From the NCBI GenBank assembly GCA_018268785.1, contig JAFDVY010000009.1, forward strand, positions 1-55,783: a stretch of 55,783 nucleotides of DNA, in the 5' to 3' direction. This document shows positions 17,834 through 26,568 of this stretch, in pieces. Under the pieces are notes generated by a model, which saw only the letters and a list, made by a program, of their open reading frames with translations, ran no database searches and was not told where the DNA came from. The position numbers were made by a program, and so were the translations under genes. The first letter of the stretch is position 1, and the number at the start of each line of letters is the position of its first letter. Source of the stretch: Acidobacteriota bacterium (GTDB taxonomy: Bacteria > Acidobacteriota > Terriglobia > Acidiferrales > UBA7541).

Positions 17834-19459
17834 ATGGCTTCCATGAAGCGAAGAGCTTTTCTTGGGAAATCGTTTTCAGCCGGAGCAGGGGTTGTATCGG
17901 CAGGCCCGGTTTCTAGCTTTCTGAAAGGCTACCTTACGCCTGGTTCAGACGGTATCACGCGCACTTATCTGGACACGAAGCGCACCACCGCACCAATCGA
18001 TCGAAACCTGTTTGGGTCCTTTCTCGAACATCTGGGACGCGCCATTTACGAAGGAATTTACGATCCCGGTTCGAAACTCTCGGACGTTAACGGCTTCCGT
18101 AAGGATGTGATGGACGAAATCCGCGGAATGGGCGTTCCCATCATTCGCTATCCCGGAGGAAATTTTGTTTCCGGATACAACTGGCTGGATGGAGTTGGCC
18201 CGAAACAAGATCGACCCACGGTTCTCGACAAAGCGTGGAACACCGTTAACAGCAATCAGTTTGGCACGAATGAATTTATGACGTGGTGCAAGGCAACGGG
18301 AACGCTGCCGTTGATGGGCTTGAATTTCGGCACGGGCACGGCGGAACAGGCCGCTGCGCTTGTCGAATATTGCAACACGGAAAAGGGAACGAAATGGAGC
18401 GAACTCCGCCGCAAACACGGATTTGCAGAACCGCACAAAGTTAAAAACTGGTGCCTCGGCAACGAAATGGATGGCCCCTGGCAAATTGGCCACATGACCG
18501 CCGCCGAATACGGAGCAAAAGCTGACGACGCGGCGCGCCAGATGCGAGTCATCGATCCTTCGTTGAATCTGATTGCGTGCGGCTCGAGCAGTCCCGGGAT
18601 GCCGACTTATCTCGAATGGGACCGCATTGTCCTGGAAAATTGCTATGACCAGGTGGACGGTCTCTCCCTCCACCGCTATATCGGGAACACGCAAGAAGAG
18701 ACGGGGAAAGACAGCTCCAAATACGTGGCGATGAATTTGACCATGGATCGGCAGATCGCGGAAACGGCGGCGGTCTGCGATTTGGTTCGCGGCCGCAAGC
18801 GTTCGTCCAAGAGACTGTGGCTCTCCTTCGACGAATGGAATGTCTGGTATCGCGCGCGCAGCGGCGACGATGTGAATGGCCACGCAAAGGAAGCACCGCA
18901 CCTGCTGGAAGAAGTCTACAACCTGGAAGATGCGTTGCTCGTAGGGGGCATGGTTAATACGTTGTTGCGGAATGCGGATCGCGTGAAAATCGCCTGCCTG
19001 GCGCAACTCGTGAATGTAATTGCGCCCATCATGACCAATTCCAGCGGTTTGTATCGCCAGACGATCTACTATCCTTACGTTTGGGGGCTGAAATTTGCGC
19101 GAGGCAAAGTACTAAATATTCTTTTGGAATCTCCAACTTATGAAGTTTCCGGAATTGGCGCAGTTCCTTATCTGGACATCGTCGGTACTTATGCGCAGGA
19201 GACGAACGAGGTGGCACTCTTCGTCCTCAACCGGGATCTTGCAAGAGCCCGCGAAGTGGAAGTGGTCTGGCAAGATGCGCCGCCGAGCGCGGTGACTGGC
19301 GCAAGTACGCTGACTGGCAATGACCTGAAGACATTCAACGGCTTTGATGCGCCACAGAGAGTGGCGCCGCAGGACCTTCCGAAACCGATAATGAACAAGA
19401 ATGTCACAAGGTTTGAGGTCCCGGCGCGATCCTATACGGCTGTCCGCTGGCGGTTATAG
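17834..19459 (+). CDS. GH51 alpha-L-arabinofuranosidase, Tat-exported
   Basis: 541 residues from the ATG at 17834, chosen for its AGGCAGGA ribosome site and because a twin-arginine signal follows at once ('MKRRAFLGKSFSAGAGVV'). The GH51 catalytic domain begins near 'IDRNLFGSFLEHLGRAIYEG', has 'IIRYPGGNFVSGYNW', acid/base glutamate about E211 in 'WCLGNEMDGPW' and nucleophile about E334 in 'LSFDEWNVWY'. A C-terminal beta-sandwich domain follows. It releases terminal L-arabinofuranosyl groups from arabinan, arabinogalactan or arabinoxylan. Tat export is unusual among GH51 enzymes, many of which are intracellular, and would place activity in the periplasm. AraD and an isomerase follow, so arabinose catabolism is encoded next to its release. 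Confidence 0.93.
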   Translation: MASMKRRAFLGKSFSAGAGVVSAGPVSSFLKGYLTPGSDGITRTYLDTKRTTAPIDRNLFGSFLEHLGRAIYEGIYDPGSKLSDVNGFRKDVMDEIRGMGVPIIRYPGGNFVSGYNWLDGVGPKQDRPTVLDKAWNTVNSNQFGTNEFMTWCKATGTLPLMGLNFGTGTAEQAAALVEYCNTEKGTKWSELRRKHGFAEPHKVKNWCLGNEMDGPWQIGHMTAAEYGAKADDAARQMRVIDPSLNLIACGSSSPGMPTYLEWDRIVLENCYDQVDGLSLHRYIGNTQEETGKDSSKYVAMNLTMDRQIAETAAVCDLVRGRKRSSKRLWLSFDEWNVWYRARSGDDVNGHAKEAPHLLEEVYNLEDALLVGGMVNTLLRNADRVKIACLAQLVNVIAPIMTNSSGLYRQTIYYPYVWGLKFARGKVLNILLESPTYEVSGIGAVPYLDIVGTYAQETNEVALFVLNRDLARAREVEVVWQDAPPSAVTGASTLTGNDLKTFNGFDAPQRVAPQDLPKPIMNKNVTRFEVPARSYTAVRWRL

Positions 19460-19545
19460 ACGATAGACTGGAATTGGCAGGAAAATGCATTCTAAACTGC
19501 GCAAATTTGTTTAGCGTCACTCCAAACACGGAGAGTACGAAAAGA

Positions 19546-20250
19546 ATGTTGTTGGAAAAACTGCGCGAAGAAGTTCTAGAGGCAAATCTCTGCCTGGTCC
19601 GCAAGGGTCTTGTTCTGTCAACTTTTGGCAACGTAAGCGGTGTTTCGCGAGAACTAGGTATGATCGTTATCAAGCCGAGCGGCGTTCCCTACGAAACCAT
19701 GAAACTCGAGGACCTTGTCGTCACGGACCTCCACGGCAAAGTCGTCGAAGGCGCTCTTCGTCCTTCTTCCGATCTGCCAACACACGTCATCCTCTATCGC
19801 GAGTTTCCATCCATCGGCGGTGTTGCTCACACCCATTCGGAATTTGCGACAGCGTGGGCGCAAGCTCGAAAACCGATCCCATGCTTCGGGACAACTCACG
19901 CCGATTATTTTCACGGAGAAATCCCCCTCACTGGAGTGTTGACCGAATCCACCATTCGCAACGAATACGAACGCAACACCGGAGTCGCGATCGTTCGCGC
20001 GTTTCGGAAAAAAGACCCGATGGCCGTTCCAGCAGTTCTCGTCGCCAATCATGGCCCTTTTGCGTGGGGAGCCACTGCGGCTGAGGCATCCGAAAACGCG
20101 TGGATGCTGGAAACGGCGGCTCGCATGGCTTACATGACGATTTCCATCAACCCGCATGCAAAAGGGATCGGCAAACACCTGCACGACAAACACTTCTTGA
20201 GAAAGCACGGCAAGCAGGCGTACTACGGCCAGTCGAAGCACAAGAAATAG
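19546..20250 (+). CDS. araD: L-ribulose-5-phosphate 4-epimerase (class II aldolase family)
   Basis: 234 residues from the ATG at 19546, preceded by GGAGAG; an upstream in-frame GTG/TTG extension is less likely. The family core 'STFGNVSGVS', 'KPSGVPYETM', zinc-binding 'AHTHSEFATAWAQA' and 'VANHGPFAWG' are present. The C-terminus '(L)RKHGKQAYYGQ' is the signature of AraD rather than L-fuculose-phosphate aldolase. The enzyme converts L-ribulose-5-phosphate to D-xylulose-5-phosphate, the last step of bacterial arabinose catabolism. It lies between the GH51 arabinofuranosidase and an isomerase gene on the same strand. No ribulokinase (araB) is visible in the window. Confidence 0.92.
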   Translation: MLLEKLREEVLEANLCLVRKGLVLSTFGNVSGVSRELGMIVIKPSGVPYETMKLEDLVVTDLHGKVVEGALRPSSDLPTHVILYREFPSIGGVAHTHSEFATAWAQARKPIPCFGTTHADYFHGEIPLTGVLTESTIRNEYERNTGVAIVRAFRKKDPMAVPAVLVANHGPFAWGATAAEASENAWMLETAARMAYMTISINPHAKGIGKHLHDKHFLRKHGKQAYYGQSKHKK

Positions 20251-20312
20251 AGTGATCTTGATCCGCGCTAACGAAAGCGCGACGCAAACCTGGGAAAGTG
20301 ACGGTTCGAATC

Positions 20313-21731
20313 ATGGCTACGAAGCGCAAGATGACGATGGGCATTATCGTGGGCAACCGAGGATTTTTTCCCGACCACCTGGCGAAGACTGGCCGCGAAG
20401 AAATGATCCAGGCTCTGCAGAAAGCGGGAATGGACGCAGTCGTGCTTGATCCGCAGCAGAGCAAGCACGGCGCAGTGGAGACTTACGAAGAGGCAAAGAC
20501 CTGCGCGGCGTTATTCAAGTCCAAGGCAGAAGCAATCGATGGAGTCATCGTCACTCTGCCCAATTTTGGCGACGAGCGCGCAATTGCGGATTCATTGCGC
20601 CTGTCCAGGCTGAATGTCCCCGTGCTTGTTCAGGCCACGCCCGACGAAGCGGAAAAAATGACGATCACGCATCGCCGCGACAGCTTCTGCGGAAAAATGT
20701 CGGCCTGCAACAATCTGCGTCAGTATGGAATCCCATACTCCCTGACCACGCTCCACACCGAAGCGCCAAACTCCCTCGAATTTGCAAAGGATGTCGAATG
20801 GTTTGCCGCCGTTTGCCGCGTCGTAAAGGGTTTCCGCAATTTGCGAATTGGCGCGCTCGGCGCGCGTCCCACTGCTTTCAACACGGTGCGCTATAGCGAG
20901 AAACTTTTGGAAGCCAGTGGCATTTCCGTCGAAACCTTGGATTTAAGCGAAGTCCTCGGCCGTATTTCGCGCCTCAAAGATTCCGACGACGCGGTCCTTC
21001 AAAAACTGCAGGCCATTCGCCGCTACGTTCTCACCTCCGGCATTCCCGAAGCCGCGCTCCTGAAAATGGCAAAACTTGGAACAGTAGTCGATCATTGGAT
21101 GAAATCCGCGCATGTGGACATCAGCGCAGTGCAATGCTGGACTTCGCTCGAAGAAAATCTCGGCGTCGTTCCCTGCACCGTGATGAGCATGATGAGCGAT
21201 TCGCTTCTTTCCAGCGCCTGCGAAGTGGACGTCTGCGGCGTGCTAGGCATGCACGCCCTGCAGCTCGCTTCGGAAGCGCCCAGCGCCCTGCTCGATTGGA
21301 ACAACAACTACGGCGGCGATCCAAACAAAGCCGTCTGCTTTCATTGCAGCAATTTGCCCAAACATTTCTTCAACGAAGTGAAAATGGATTTCCAGGAGAT
21401 CATTGCCGGAAGTGTGGGCAAGGAGAACACCTTCGGTACTTGCGTCGGACGCGTAAAAGCCGGAGCCATGAGCTTTGCCCGCTTTTCCACGGACGATGTG
21501 AACGGAAAAATGCGCGGCTACACGGGCAGCGGGCGCTTTACAGACGACCCATTGCAAACTTTCGGCGGCGCAGGCGTGGTAGAAATTCCCGCCCTACAAA
21601 AATTGCTTCAATACACTTGTGAAAACGGATTCGAACATCACGTCGCCGCAAATTTCTCAACCGTGGGCTCCGCTGTGCATGAAGCCGCCTCAAAATATCT
21701 TGGCTGGGATATGTACGCTCACCAGGCCTGA
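20313..21731 (+). CDS. L-fucose/L-arabinose isomerase-family protein (COG2407 type)
   Basis: 472 residues from the ATG at 20313; a GTG at 20298 is an alternative. The three-domain layout and segments such as 'GIIVGNRGFFPDHLAKTGRE', 'VTLPNFGDERAIADSLR', 'IGALGARPTAFNTVRYSEKL' and 'LDWNNNYGGDPNKAVCFHC' match the fucose isomerase-related family. It is not a classical AraA sequence. Members interconvert aldoses and ketoses (L-fucose, L-arabinose, or sulfoquinovose-related substrates). Because it follows araD and the arabinofuranosidase, the simplest inference is that it replaces AraA and makes L-ribulose from L-arabinose. L-fucose cannot be excluded. Confidence 0.82.
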   Translation: MATKRKMTMGIIVGNRGFFPDHLAKTGREEMIQALQKAGMDAVVLDPQQSKHGAVETYEEAKTCAALFKSKAEAIDGVIVTLPNFGDERAIADSLRLSRLNVPVLVQATPDEAEKMTITHRRDSFCGKMSACNNLRQYGIPYSLTTLHTEAPNSLEFAKDVEWFAAVCRVVKGFRNLRIGALGARPTAFNTVRYSEKLLEASGISVETLDLSEVLGRISRLKDSDDAVLQKLQAIRRYVLTSGIPEAALLKMAKLGTVVDHWMKSAHVDISAVQCWTSLEENLGVVPCTVMSMMSDSLLSSACEVDVCGVLGMHALQLASEAPSALLDWNNNYGGDPNKAVCFHCSNLPKHFFNEVKMDFQEIIAGSVGKENTFGTCVGRVKAGAMSFARFSTDDVNGKMRGYTGSGRFTDDPLQTFGGAGVVEIPALQKLLQYTCENGFEHHVAANFSTVGSAVHEAASKYLGWDMYAHQA

Positions 21732-21792
21732 CCCAATAGATTCAATTCGAGTTTGTTTCCATGCTCGGCAAGAAATGCTGTCAGCCTGGGCG

Positions 21793-21830
21793 TTGCGGGA
21801 AGCGGAATCCGCGCTATGATAGCGTTTACA
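21793..21830 (+). promoter_or_regulatory. Promoter-like elements with overlapping LacI-type operator before GH2 gene
   Basis: TTGCGG (21793-21798) and TATGAT (21815-21820) are spaced 16 bp, an acceptable sigma-70-type promoter. TGATAGCGTTTACA (21817-21830) overlaps the -10 box and matches the right half of the GH51 operator (CGTTTACA exactly). Repressor binding here would block polymerase. The GH2 start codon is 32 bp downstream. Confidence 0.55.
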
Positions 21831-21861
21831 TTTTTGCCGCTCATTCATCTCCGGAGGCGCC

Positions 21862-24039
21862 ATGTTCCCTTCTGATCCCTTCCCCCGCACCTTTCTGCGC
21901 ACTTTCTTGCTTTCGCTTTGCGCGCTCTCTTTTGCAGGCTTCTTCTCCGCTGGCGCTACCGAGCGCACAGACCTGAATGGCGCATGGCGTTTCCGCATCG
22001 ATGCCCAGGGTGAGGGTGAGAAGCTTCAATGGTACAAGTCCGTTCCCGACGGTACGGAAATCGTGCGGGTTCCCCACACCTGGAACATCGGCAAGTACGA
22101 GGACCACGAAGGCCTGGCCTGGTATTTCCGCACTGTTGTTATCTCTCCGCTTCGTCCACAAGAACACGTCGAACTGCATTTCGCCGCAACGTTTTATCTC
22201 TCGCATGTCTGGGTCAATGGCATGGAAGCTGGCGTTCACGAGGGCGGCCACACGCAATATTTTTTTGACATTACAAAGCTGCTCAAACCGGGGTCGAACC
22301 TGATCGCGGTCGAACTTGACAATCGCCCGACCGAAACCAGCATTCCCGGCCTCGCGCTAAAACTCAAACCTGGAAAAAACATTTGGTACGACTGGTGGCA
22401 CTACGGTGGAATCGTTCGGGACGTCTGGCTCGCTTCAAATGAAGGATCTCTCGTCCGCCGCCAGCAGATTCGCTCTCAAATCAGCGCAGATGGCGCAGCA
22501 AGTGTTCACGATGCCGTCTATTTGGAAAATGCCAGCCCCAAAGAACAAAAGCTGACCGTCGCTATGCGCCTTTTTTCACCGGATGGAAAGCGACTCGCCG
22601 GCAAGACGCAAACCGTATCCGTCGCAGCAGAGGCCAAAAAATCCATCGAATTCGAATTTTCCATCGAAAAACCGCAACTGTGGGACCTCGATCACGCGAA
22701 CCTCTACTCGATTCGCGCCACACTGAGCGACGCCCGGGGCCAACTGCTAGACGAAAGGGAGGACACGTTCGGCAACCGCACCCTTGAGATTCGGAACCGC
22801 CATCTGTTCCTCAACGGCCAGCAAATTCGCCTTGCGGGAATGACGCGTCATGAGGAATCCCCGTGGGAAGGGCTCGCGGAAACTGCCGGCACCATCAAGC
22901 ACGACTATGACGACCTCAAAATCCTGCACACAACGCTGACCCGCCCGGTGCACTATCCGCAGCATGAACAGATCCTCGAATACGCCGACCGCCACGGCAT
23001 TTTGTTGATACCGGAAATTCCCATCTGGCAATTCACCGGGGCGCAGCTTTCTAATCCAAGAGTCATTGCTCTTGCCAAACAGATGCTGCAGGAAATGATC
23101 GAGCAGGCGGCAAATCACCCGAGTATTTTTGCCTGGAGCGTTTGCAACGAAAGCGACATGAGCACGGAAGGCGGTCGCGCTTATTTCCACGAACTCAAAG
23201 CATGGGTCAATAAACTAGATCCCACCCGCTTCGTAACTTTCGCGGACAACGATATTTCCTACGGCGCCGATCCCAAAAAGGAAGCCGCCAACGATGCCGA
23301 TTTCATCATGATGAACCAATACTACGGCGCATGGAATGGCCCGGAGGACGGCCTCGTCAAGATGCTCGAACACGCCGGAAGTTCGTTTCCCGACAAGATG
23401 TTCATCATCTCCGAATTTGGAACGCCAGGCGTCTTCGCCTCGAACAGCGTCGAGGCGGACAAGCTGCGTGTCCACATCTTGAAGAGCCAGCTCGATCTTT
23501 TCGAAAAATACGACTGGATCGCCGGCGCGATCTTCTGGTGCTACCAGGATTACAAATCGCATCGTAACCTCTGGCCTGGCTTGAAATCCGGATACGTCGA
23601 CCACGGCGTAGTGGACGAATACCGCCAGCGCCGCCCCTCCTTCTACGCGTGGGAAGAGCGCACCTCACCCGTTATGATGAAGCCAAAGTGGAAATATTCG
23701 AATTGGTATCAAACCGAAGGATTCGAGGTTTCCATCGGAAGAAAGCCGATTACCCAGCTTCCTTCCTATCCGCTCAAGCATTATTCCTTGCGCTGGGAAC
23801 TGCGTGATGGCGAAGGAAAGCTGCTCCACGACGGCCGTTTTGAATTGGCCGACCTCGAACAAATGCAAACGCTAAGCGCAGATTGGACGGCAGACCCATC
23901 CGTCCATCATGCCGCGCTACGACTCAGCCTGATCAATCCTCGCGGCGAAACAGAAACCGAACGAACTCTTCGGTTTCTATTCCCCATCGCCGACGGACAA
24001 GAAATAGACGAAATGACGATTCCCGGCGTCAACCCATAG
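21862..24039 (+). CDS. Secreted GH2 beta-galactosidase/beta-glucuronidase-type enzyme
   Basis: 725 residues, ATG preceded by GGAGG, with a signal peptide ending near 'FFSAGATER'. The order is the GH2 sugar-binding domain ('VPHTWNIGKYEDHEGLAWYF', 'HVWVNGMEAGVHEGGHTQYF'), the immunoglobulin-like domain, then the TIM barrel starting at 'GMTRHEESPWEGLAETAG'. Acid/base is about E430 in 'SVCNESDMS' and the nucleophile about E518 in 'IISEFGTPG'. The C-terminal stretch is beta-rich. It probably removes terminal beta-galactose (or glucuronate) from oligosaccharides outside the cytoplasm. Next to galK and galT, galactosidase activity is the more likely. Confidence 0.9.
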   Translation: MFPSDPFPRTFLRTFLLSLCALSFAGFFSAGATERTDLNGAWRFRIDAQGEGEKLQWYKSVPDGTEIVRVPHTWNIGKYEDHEGLAWYFRTVVISPLRPQEHVELHFAATFYLSHVWVNGMEAGVHEGGHTQYFFDITKLLKPGSNLIAVELDNRPTETSIPGLALKLKPGKNIWYDWWHYGGIVRDVWLASNEGSLVRRQQIRSQISADGAASVHDAVYLENASPKEQKLTVAMRLFSPDGKRLAGKTQTVSVAAEAKKSIEFEFSIEKPQLWDLDHANLYSIRATLSDARGQLLDEREDTFGNRTLEIRNRHLFLNGQQIRLAGMTRHEESPWEGLAETAGTIKHDYDDLKILHTTLTRPVHYPQHEQILEYADRHGILLIPEIPIWQFTGAQLSNPRVIALAKQMLQEMIEQAANHPSIFAWSVCNESDMSTEGGRAYFHELKAWVNKLDPTRFVTFADNDISYGADPKKEAANDADFIMMNQYYGAWNGPEDGLVKMLEHAGSSFPDKMFIISEFGTPGVFASNSVEADKLRVHILKSQLDLFEKYDWIAGAIFWCYQDYKSHRNLWPGLKSGYVDHGVVDEYRQRRPSFYAWEERTSPVMMKPKWKYSNWYQTEGFEVSIGRKPITQLPSYPLKHYSLRWELRDGEGKLLHDGRFELADLEQMQTLSADWTADPSVHHAALRLSLINPRGETETERTLRFLFPIADGQEIDEMTIPGVNP

Positions 24040-24160
24040 CGTATTCAGCGGTCGGTGAAGTCCGCCATGCAGTGCGTATGATATGCTGCCGTTCACATAT
24101 TAGAGGTAAGCGCGACATTCTTTCGTCCCCGAATGTCGGGAAATTCCGGCTCGAATCGGC

Positions 24161-25156
24161 ATGAACATTAAAGAAGTAGCGAAGCTCGCCAAAGTCTCTA
24201 CGGCAACGGTTTCTCGCACCATCAACGGCTCGGACAAAGTTAGCGCGCGAACCGCCGAGCGTGTCCATAAAGCCATCAAAGAACTGAATTTCTATCCGAA
24301 CACCCACGCTCGGACACTGGTCTCGGGGCGCAGCAGAATGTTGGGCCTCATTATTTCCGACATCACCAATCCCTTTTTCCCGGAGCTGGTAAAGCATTTC
24401 GAAGATCAAGCCGTTCAAAAAGGCCTTGAAGTCATCATCGCCAATACAGACTACAAGCCAAAGCGCATGACGGAATGTATTCGCCGCATGGTCGAACGCA
24501 AAGTGGATGGCGCGGCAATCATGACTTCCGAAGCCGATCCTTCGTTGCTTTCCGAATTGACTCGCCGCGACATTCCCATGGTCTTTATGGACACGGGCAC
24601 GAATAGCGCTCGCACTGCGAATATCAACATTGATTACGCACAGGGAATTCAAGAAGCTCTTCAACACCTCTTCTCCCTGAATCACAGGCGAATTGCATTT
24701 ATCGCCGGTCCCTTGAATCTCAAATCCGCTCGGCGCCGCTTGGATGCCTTTATCTCTGGAATGGAATCACGCGGTTGCGCGGTGGAGCCGGAGCTGATCG
24801 AAAAAGGCGACCACCGCATGGAAGGCGGCATTGCCGCCATGCGCAATTTGCTCCGCTTGAAAGAACCGCCAACGGCGGTCATCGCGTCAAACGATCTAAC
24901 GGCAATCGGCGCTCTCGGAGCCATTCATGACGCGGGACTGGAAGTACCAAAGCATCTTTCTCTGGTTGGATTCGACGACATTTCGTTCGCCCACCTAACT
25001 CAACCGCCATTAACTACCATCCAGCTCTCGCGTTCACAGCTTGCGATCACCGCCCTGGCGGCCCTGGAAAAACTCATCCGTAAAGAGACCGGAGGCGTCA
25101 GCGATTACTCGATTTCGACCCATTTAATTATGCGCGGGTCGACCAGAACTCTTTGA
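24161..25156 (+). CDS. LacI-family transcriptional regulator (second copy)
   Basis: 331 residues. The HTH is at the very N-terminus ('MNIKEVAKLAKVSTATVSRT'), then the hinge 'YPNTHARTLVSGRSRMLGL' and the ligand-binding core 'DITNPFFPELVKHFEDQAVQ', 'HRRIAFIAGPL', 'AVIASNDLTAIGALGAIHDA', 'LVGFDDISFAHLTQPPLTTI'. It is a textbook LacI/GalR protein. It lies between the GH2 gene and galK, and a perfect operator-like dyad lies 90 bp downstream, before galK. It is therefore the first candidate for the regulator of the galactose and arabinose genes. The HTH recognition helices of the two LacI proteins are similar but not identical, so cross-binding is possible. Confidence 0.93.
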   Translation: MNIKEVAKLAKVSTATVSRTINGSDKVSARTAERVHKAIKELNFYPNTHARTLVSGRSRMLGLIISDITNPFFPELVKHFEDQAVQKGLEVIIANTDYKPKRMTECIRRMVERKVDGAAIMTSEADPSLLSELTRRDIPMVFMDTGTNSARTANINIDYAQGIQEALQHLFSLNHRRIAFIAGPLNLKSARRRLDAFISGMESRGCAVEPELIEKGDHRMEGGIAAMRNLLRLKEPPTAVIASNDLTAIGALGAIHDAGLEVPKHLSLVGFDDISFAHLTQPPLTTIQLSRSQLAITALAALEKLIRKETGGVSDYSISTHLIMRGSTRTL

Positions 25157-25247
25157 AAATAAAGGGCATGTCAGCCTTGACAAAGCAAGGGTCTTGCAAC
25201 AAGATGAGGCATCGTGGAGGAGGTTTGTAGACTGGTAAAGGCCGCCG

Positions 25248-25261
25248 TGTAAACGATTGCA
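25248..25261. promoter_or_regulatory. LacI-type operator upstream of galK
   Basis: TGTAAACGATTGCA, the exact reverse complement of the site before GH51. It is about 110 bp before the galK ATG and 90 bp after the stop of the LacI gene. A TAGACT hexamer about 15 bp upstream could be a -10 box. The surrounding 210 bp contains no gene. Confidence 0.72.
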
Positions 25262-25368
25262 ATCTTGCCGTTCCCCGGCTCTTGGTTGCCTCTCTGCTCC
25301 TCCTTTGCCAGCTTTCACGGCCGCCCTGGGTTCACCTAATTTCTTAAGAGGATCGCCAGTTTCCGGCA

Positions 25369-26568
25369 ATGGACAAGTCTTCAGATCAACTCCGCGAAGT
25401 GCATGTCCCTCACCATCTCGCCGGCGTCTTCTCTTCTCACTTCGGCGCGAACCAAAACGTTCGCATCTTCCGCGCCCCCGGCAGAGTCAACATCATCGGC
25501 GAACATACGGATTACAATGACGGCTTTGTTCTTCCAGCTGCAATCGATTTGTATACATGGGCTGCAATCGCGCCACGCTCTGATCGCCTCCTTTCCATTT
25601 TTTCTGAAAATTTTGGCGAGAGCGCCGAAATCGATTTGGACGAACGCTTTCCGAAATCGCGCGACCATTGGACGGACTACGTCCGTGGCGTTGCGATTAT
25701 GCTGCAGAAAGCGGGTGTCCCTCTGCCAGGCGCGAGTCTCGCCATCTACAGCAGCGTCCCGCTGGGTTCTGGTCTGAGTTCTTCCGCGGCCCTGGAAGTC
25801 TCCGTCGCGAGCGCCCTGCTCGCCGTTTCCGGCCATACGCTCCCACTGCCGGAAGTCGCGAGGATTTGCCAGCGCGCGGAAAATGAATTTGTCGGTGCGC
25901 GAGTCGGCATCATGGATCAAATCGCCTCTTGCGTGGGCGCATCGGACAAAGCGATTCTTCTCGATTGTCGATCTCTAAATTACGAGCTGTTGCCCATGCC
26001 CGCGGGCGTGACTATGGTCATCTGCAATACTATGGTCAAGCACGAACATTCCGGGGGTGAATACAATGATCGGCGCGCCCAGTGCGAAGAAGGCGTCTGC
26101 AACTTGAAAAAATACTATCCGCAAATAAGAGCGCTTCGAGACGTGACGCTCGCGCAACTGGAAGCGCACCGGACCGATTTGCCCGAATTGATCTATCGTC
26201 GTTGCCACCATGTCGTCAGCGAAAATGAACGCGTTTTGCAAACCGTCGTGGCATGGCATAAGGGCGATTGGGCGCAAATCGGCAAGTTAATGGCTGAATC
26301 CCACGTGAGTCTCAAACGCGATTATGAAGTCAGCAGCCGCGAACTCGACTTGCTGGTGGAGGCAGCAGCGGGACGCTCGGGACTCATCGGCGCCCGCATG
26401 ACCGGCGGCGGCTTCGGCGGCTGCACAATCAATTTGGTAAATAACGCCTCCGTTGCTGGCTTTACCGATGCCGTGCGCGAAGCCTACAAAAATGCTCTTG
26501 GCATAGATGCGGAAATTTATGTCACCACAGCCGGGGCGGGCGTCTCGGAAGTCCACGGCAATGCCTGA
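25369..26568 (+). CDS. galK: Galactokinase
   Basis: 399 residues. The N-terminal galactose-binding motif 'GRVNIIGEHTDYNDGFVLPA', the GHMP kinase ATP loop 'VPLGSGLSSSAALEVSVASA', the conserved 'GARVGIMDQIAS' and the third motif 'GARMTGGGFGGCTINLV' are all intact. It phosphorylates alpha-D-galactose to galactose-1-phosphate with ATP in the cytoplasm, the first committed Leloir step. Its stop overlaps the start of galT (ATGCCTGA), so kinase and transferase are co-translated. An operator-like site precedes it. Length and motifs are those of a normal GalK. Confidence 0.97.
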   Translation: MDKSSDQLREVHVPHHLAGVFSSHFGANQNVRIFRAPGRVNIIGEHTDYNDGFVLPAAIDLYTWAAIAPRSDRLLSIFSENFGESAEIDLDERFPKSRDHWTDYVRGVAIMLQKAGVPLPGASLAIYSSVPLGSGLSSSAALEVSVASALLAVSGHTLPLPEVARICQRAENEFVGARVGIMDQIASCVGASDKAILLDCRSLNYELLPMPAGVTMVICNTMVKHEHSGGEYNDRRAQCEEGVCNLKKYYPQIRALRDVTLAQLEAHRTDLPELIYRRCHHVVSENERVLQTVVAWHKGDWAQIGKLMAESHVSLKRDYEVSSRELDLLVEAAAGRSGLIGARMTGGGFGGCTINLVNNASVAGFTDAVREAYKNALGIDAEIYVTTAGAGVSEVHGNA

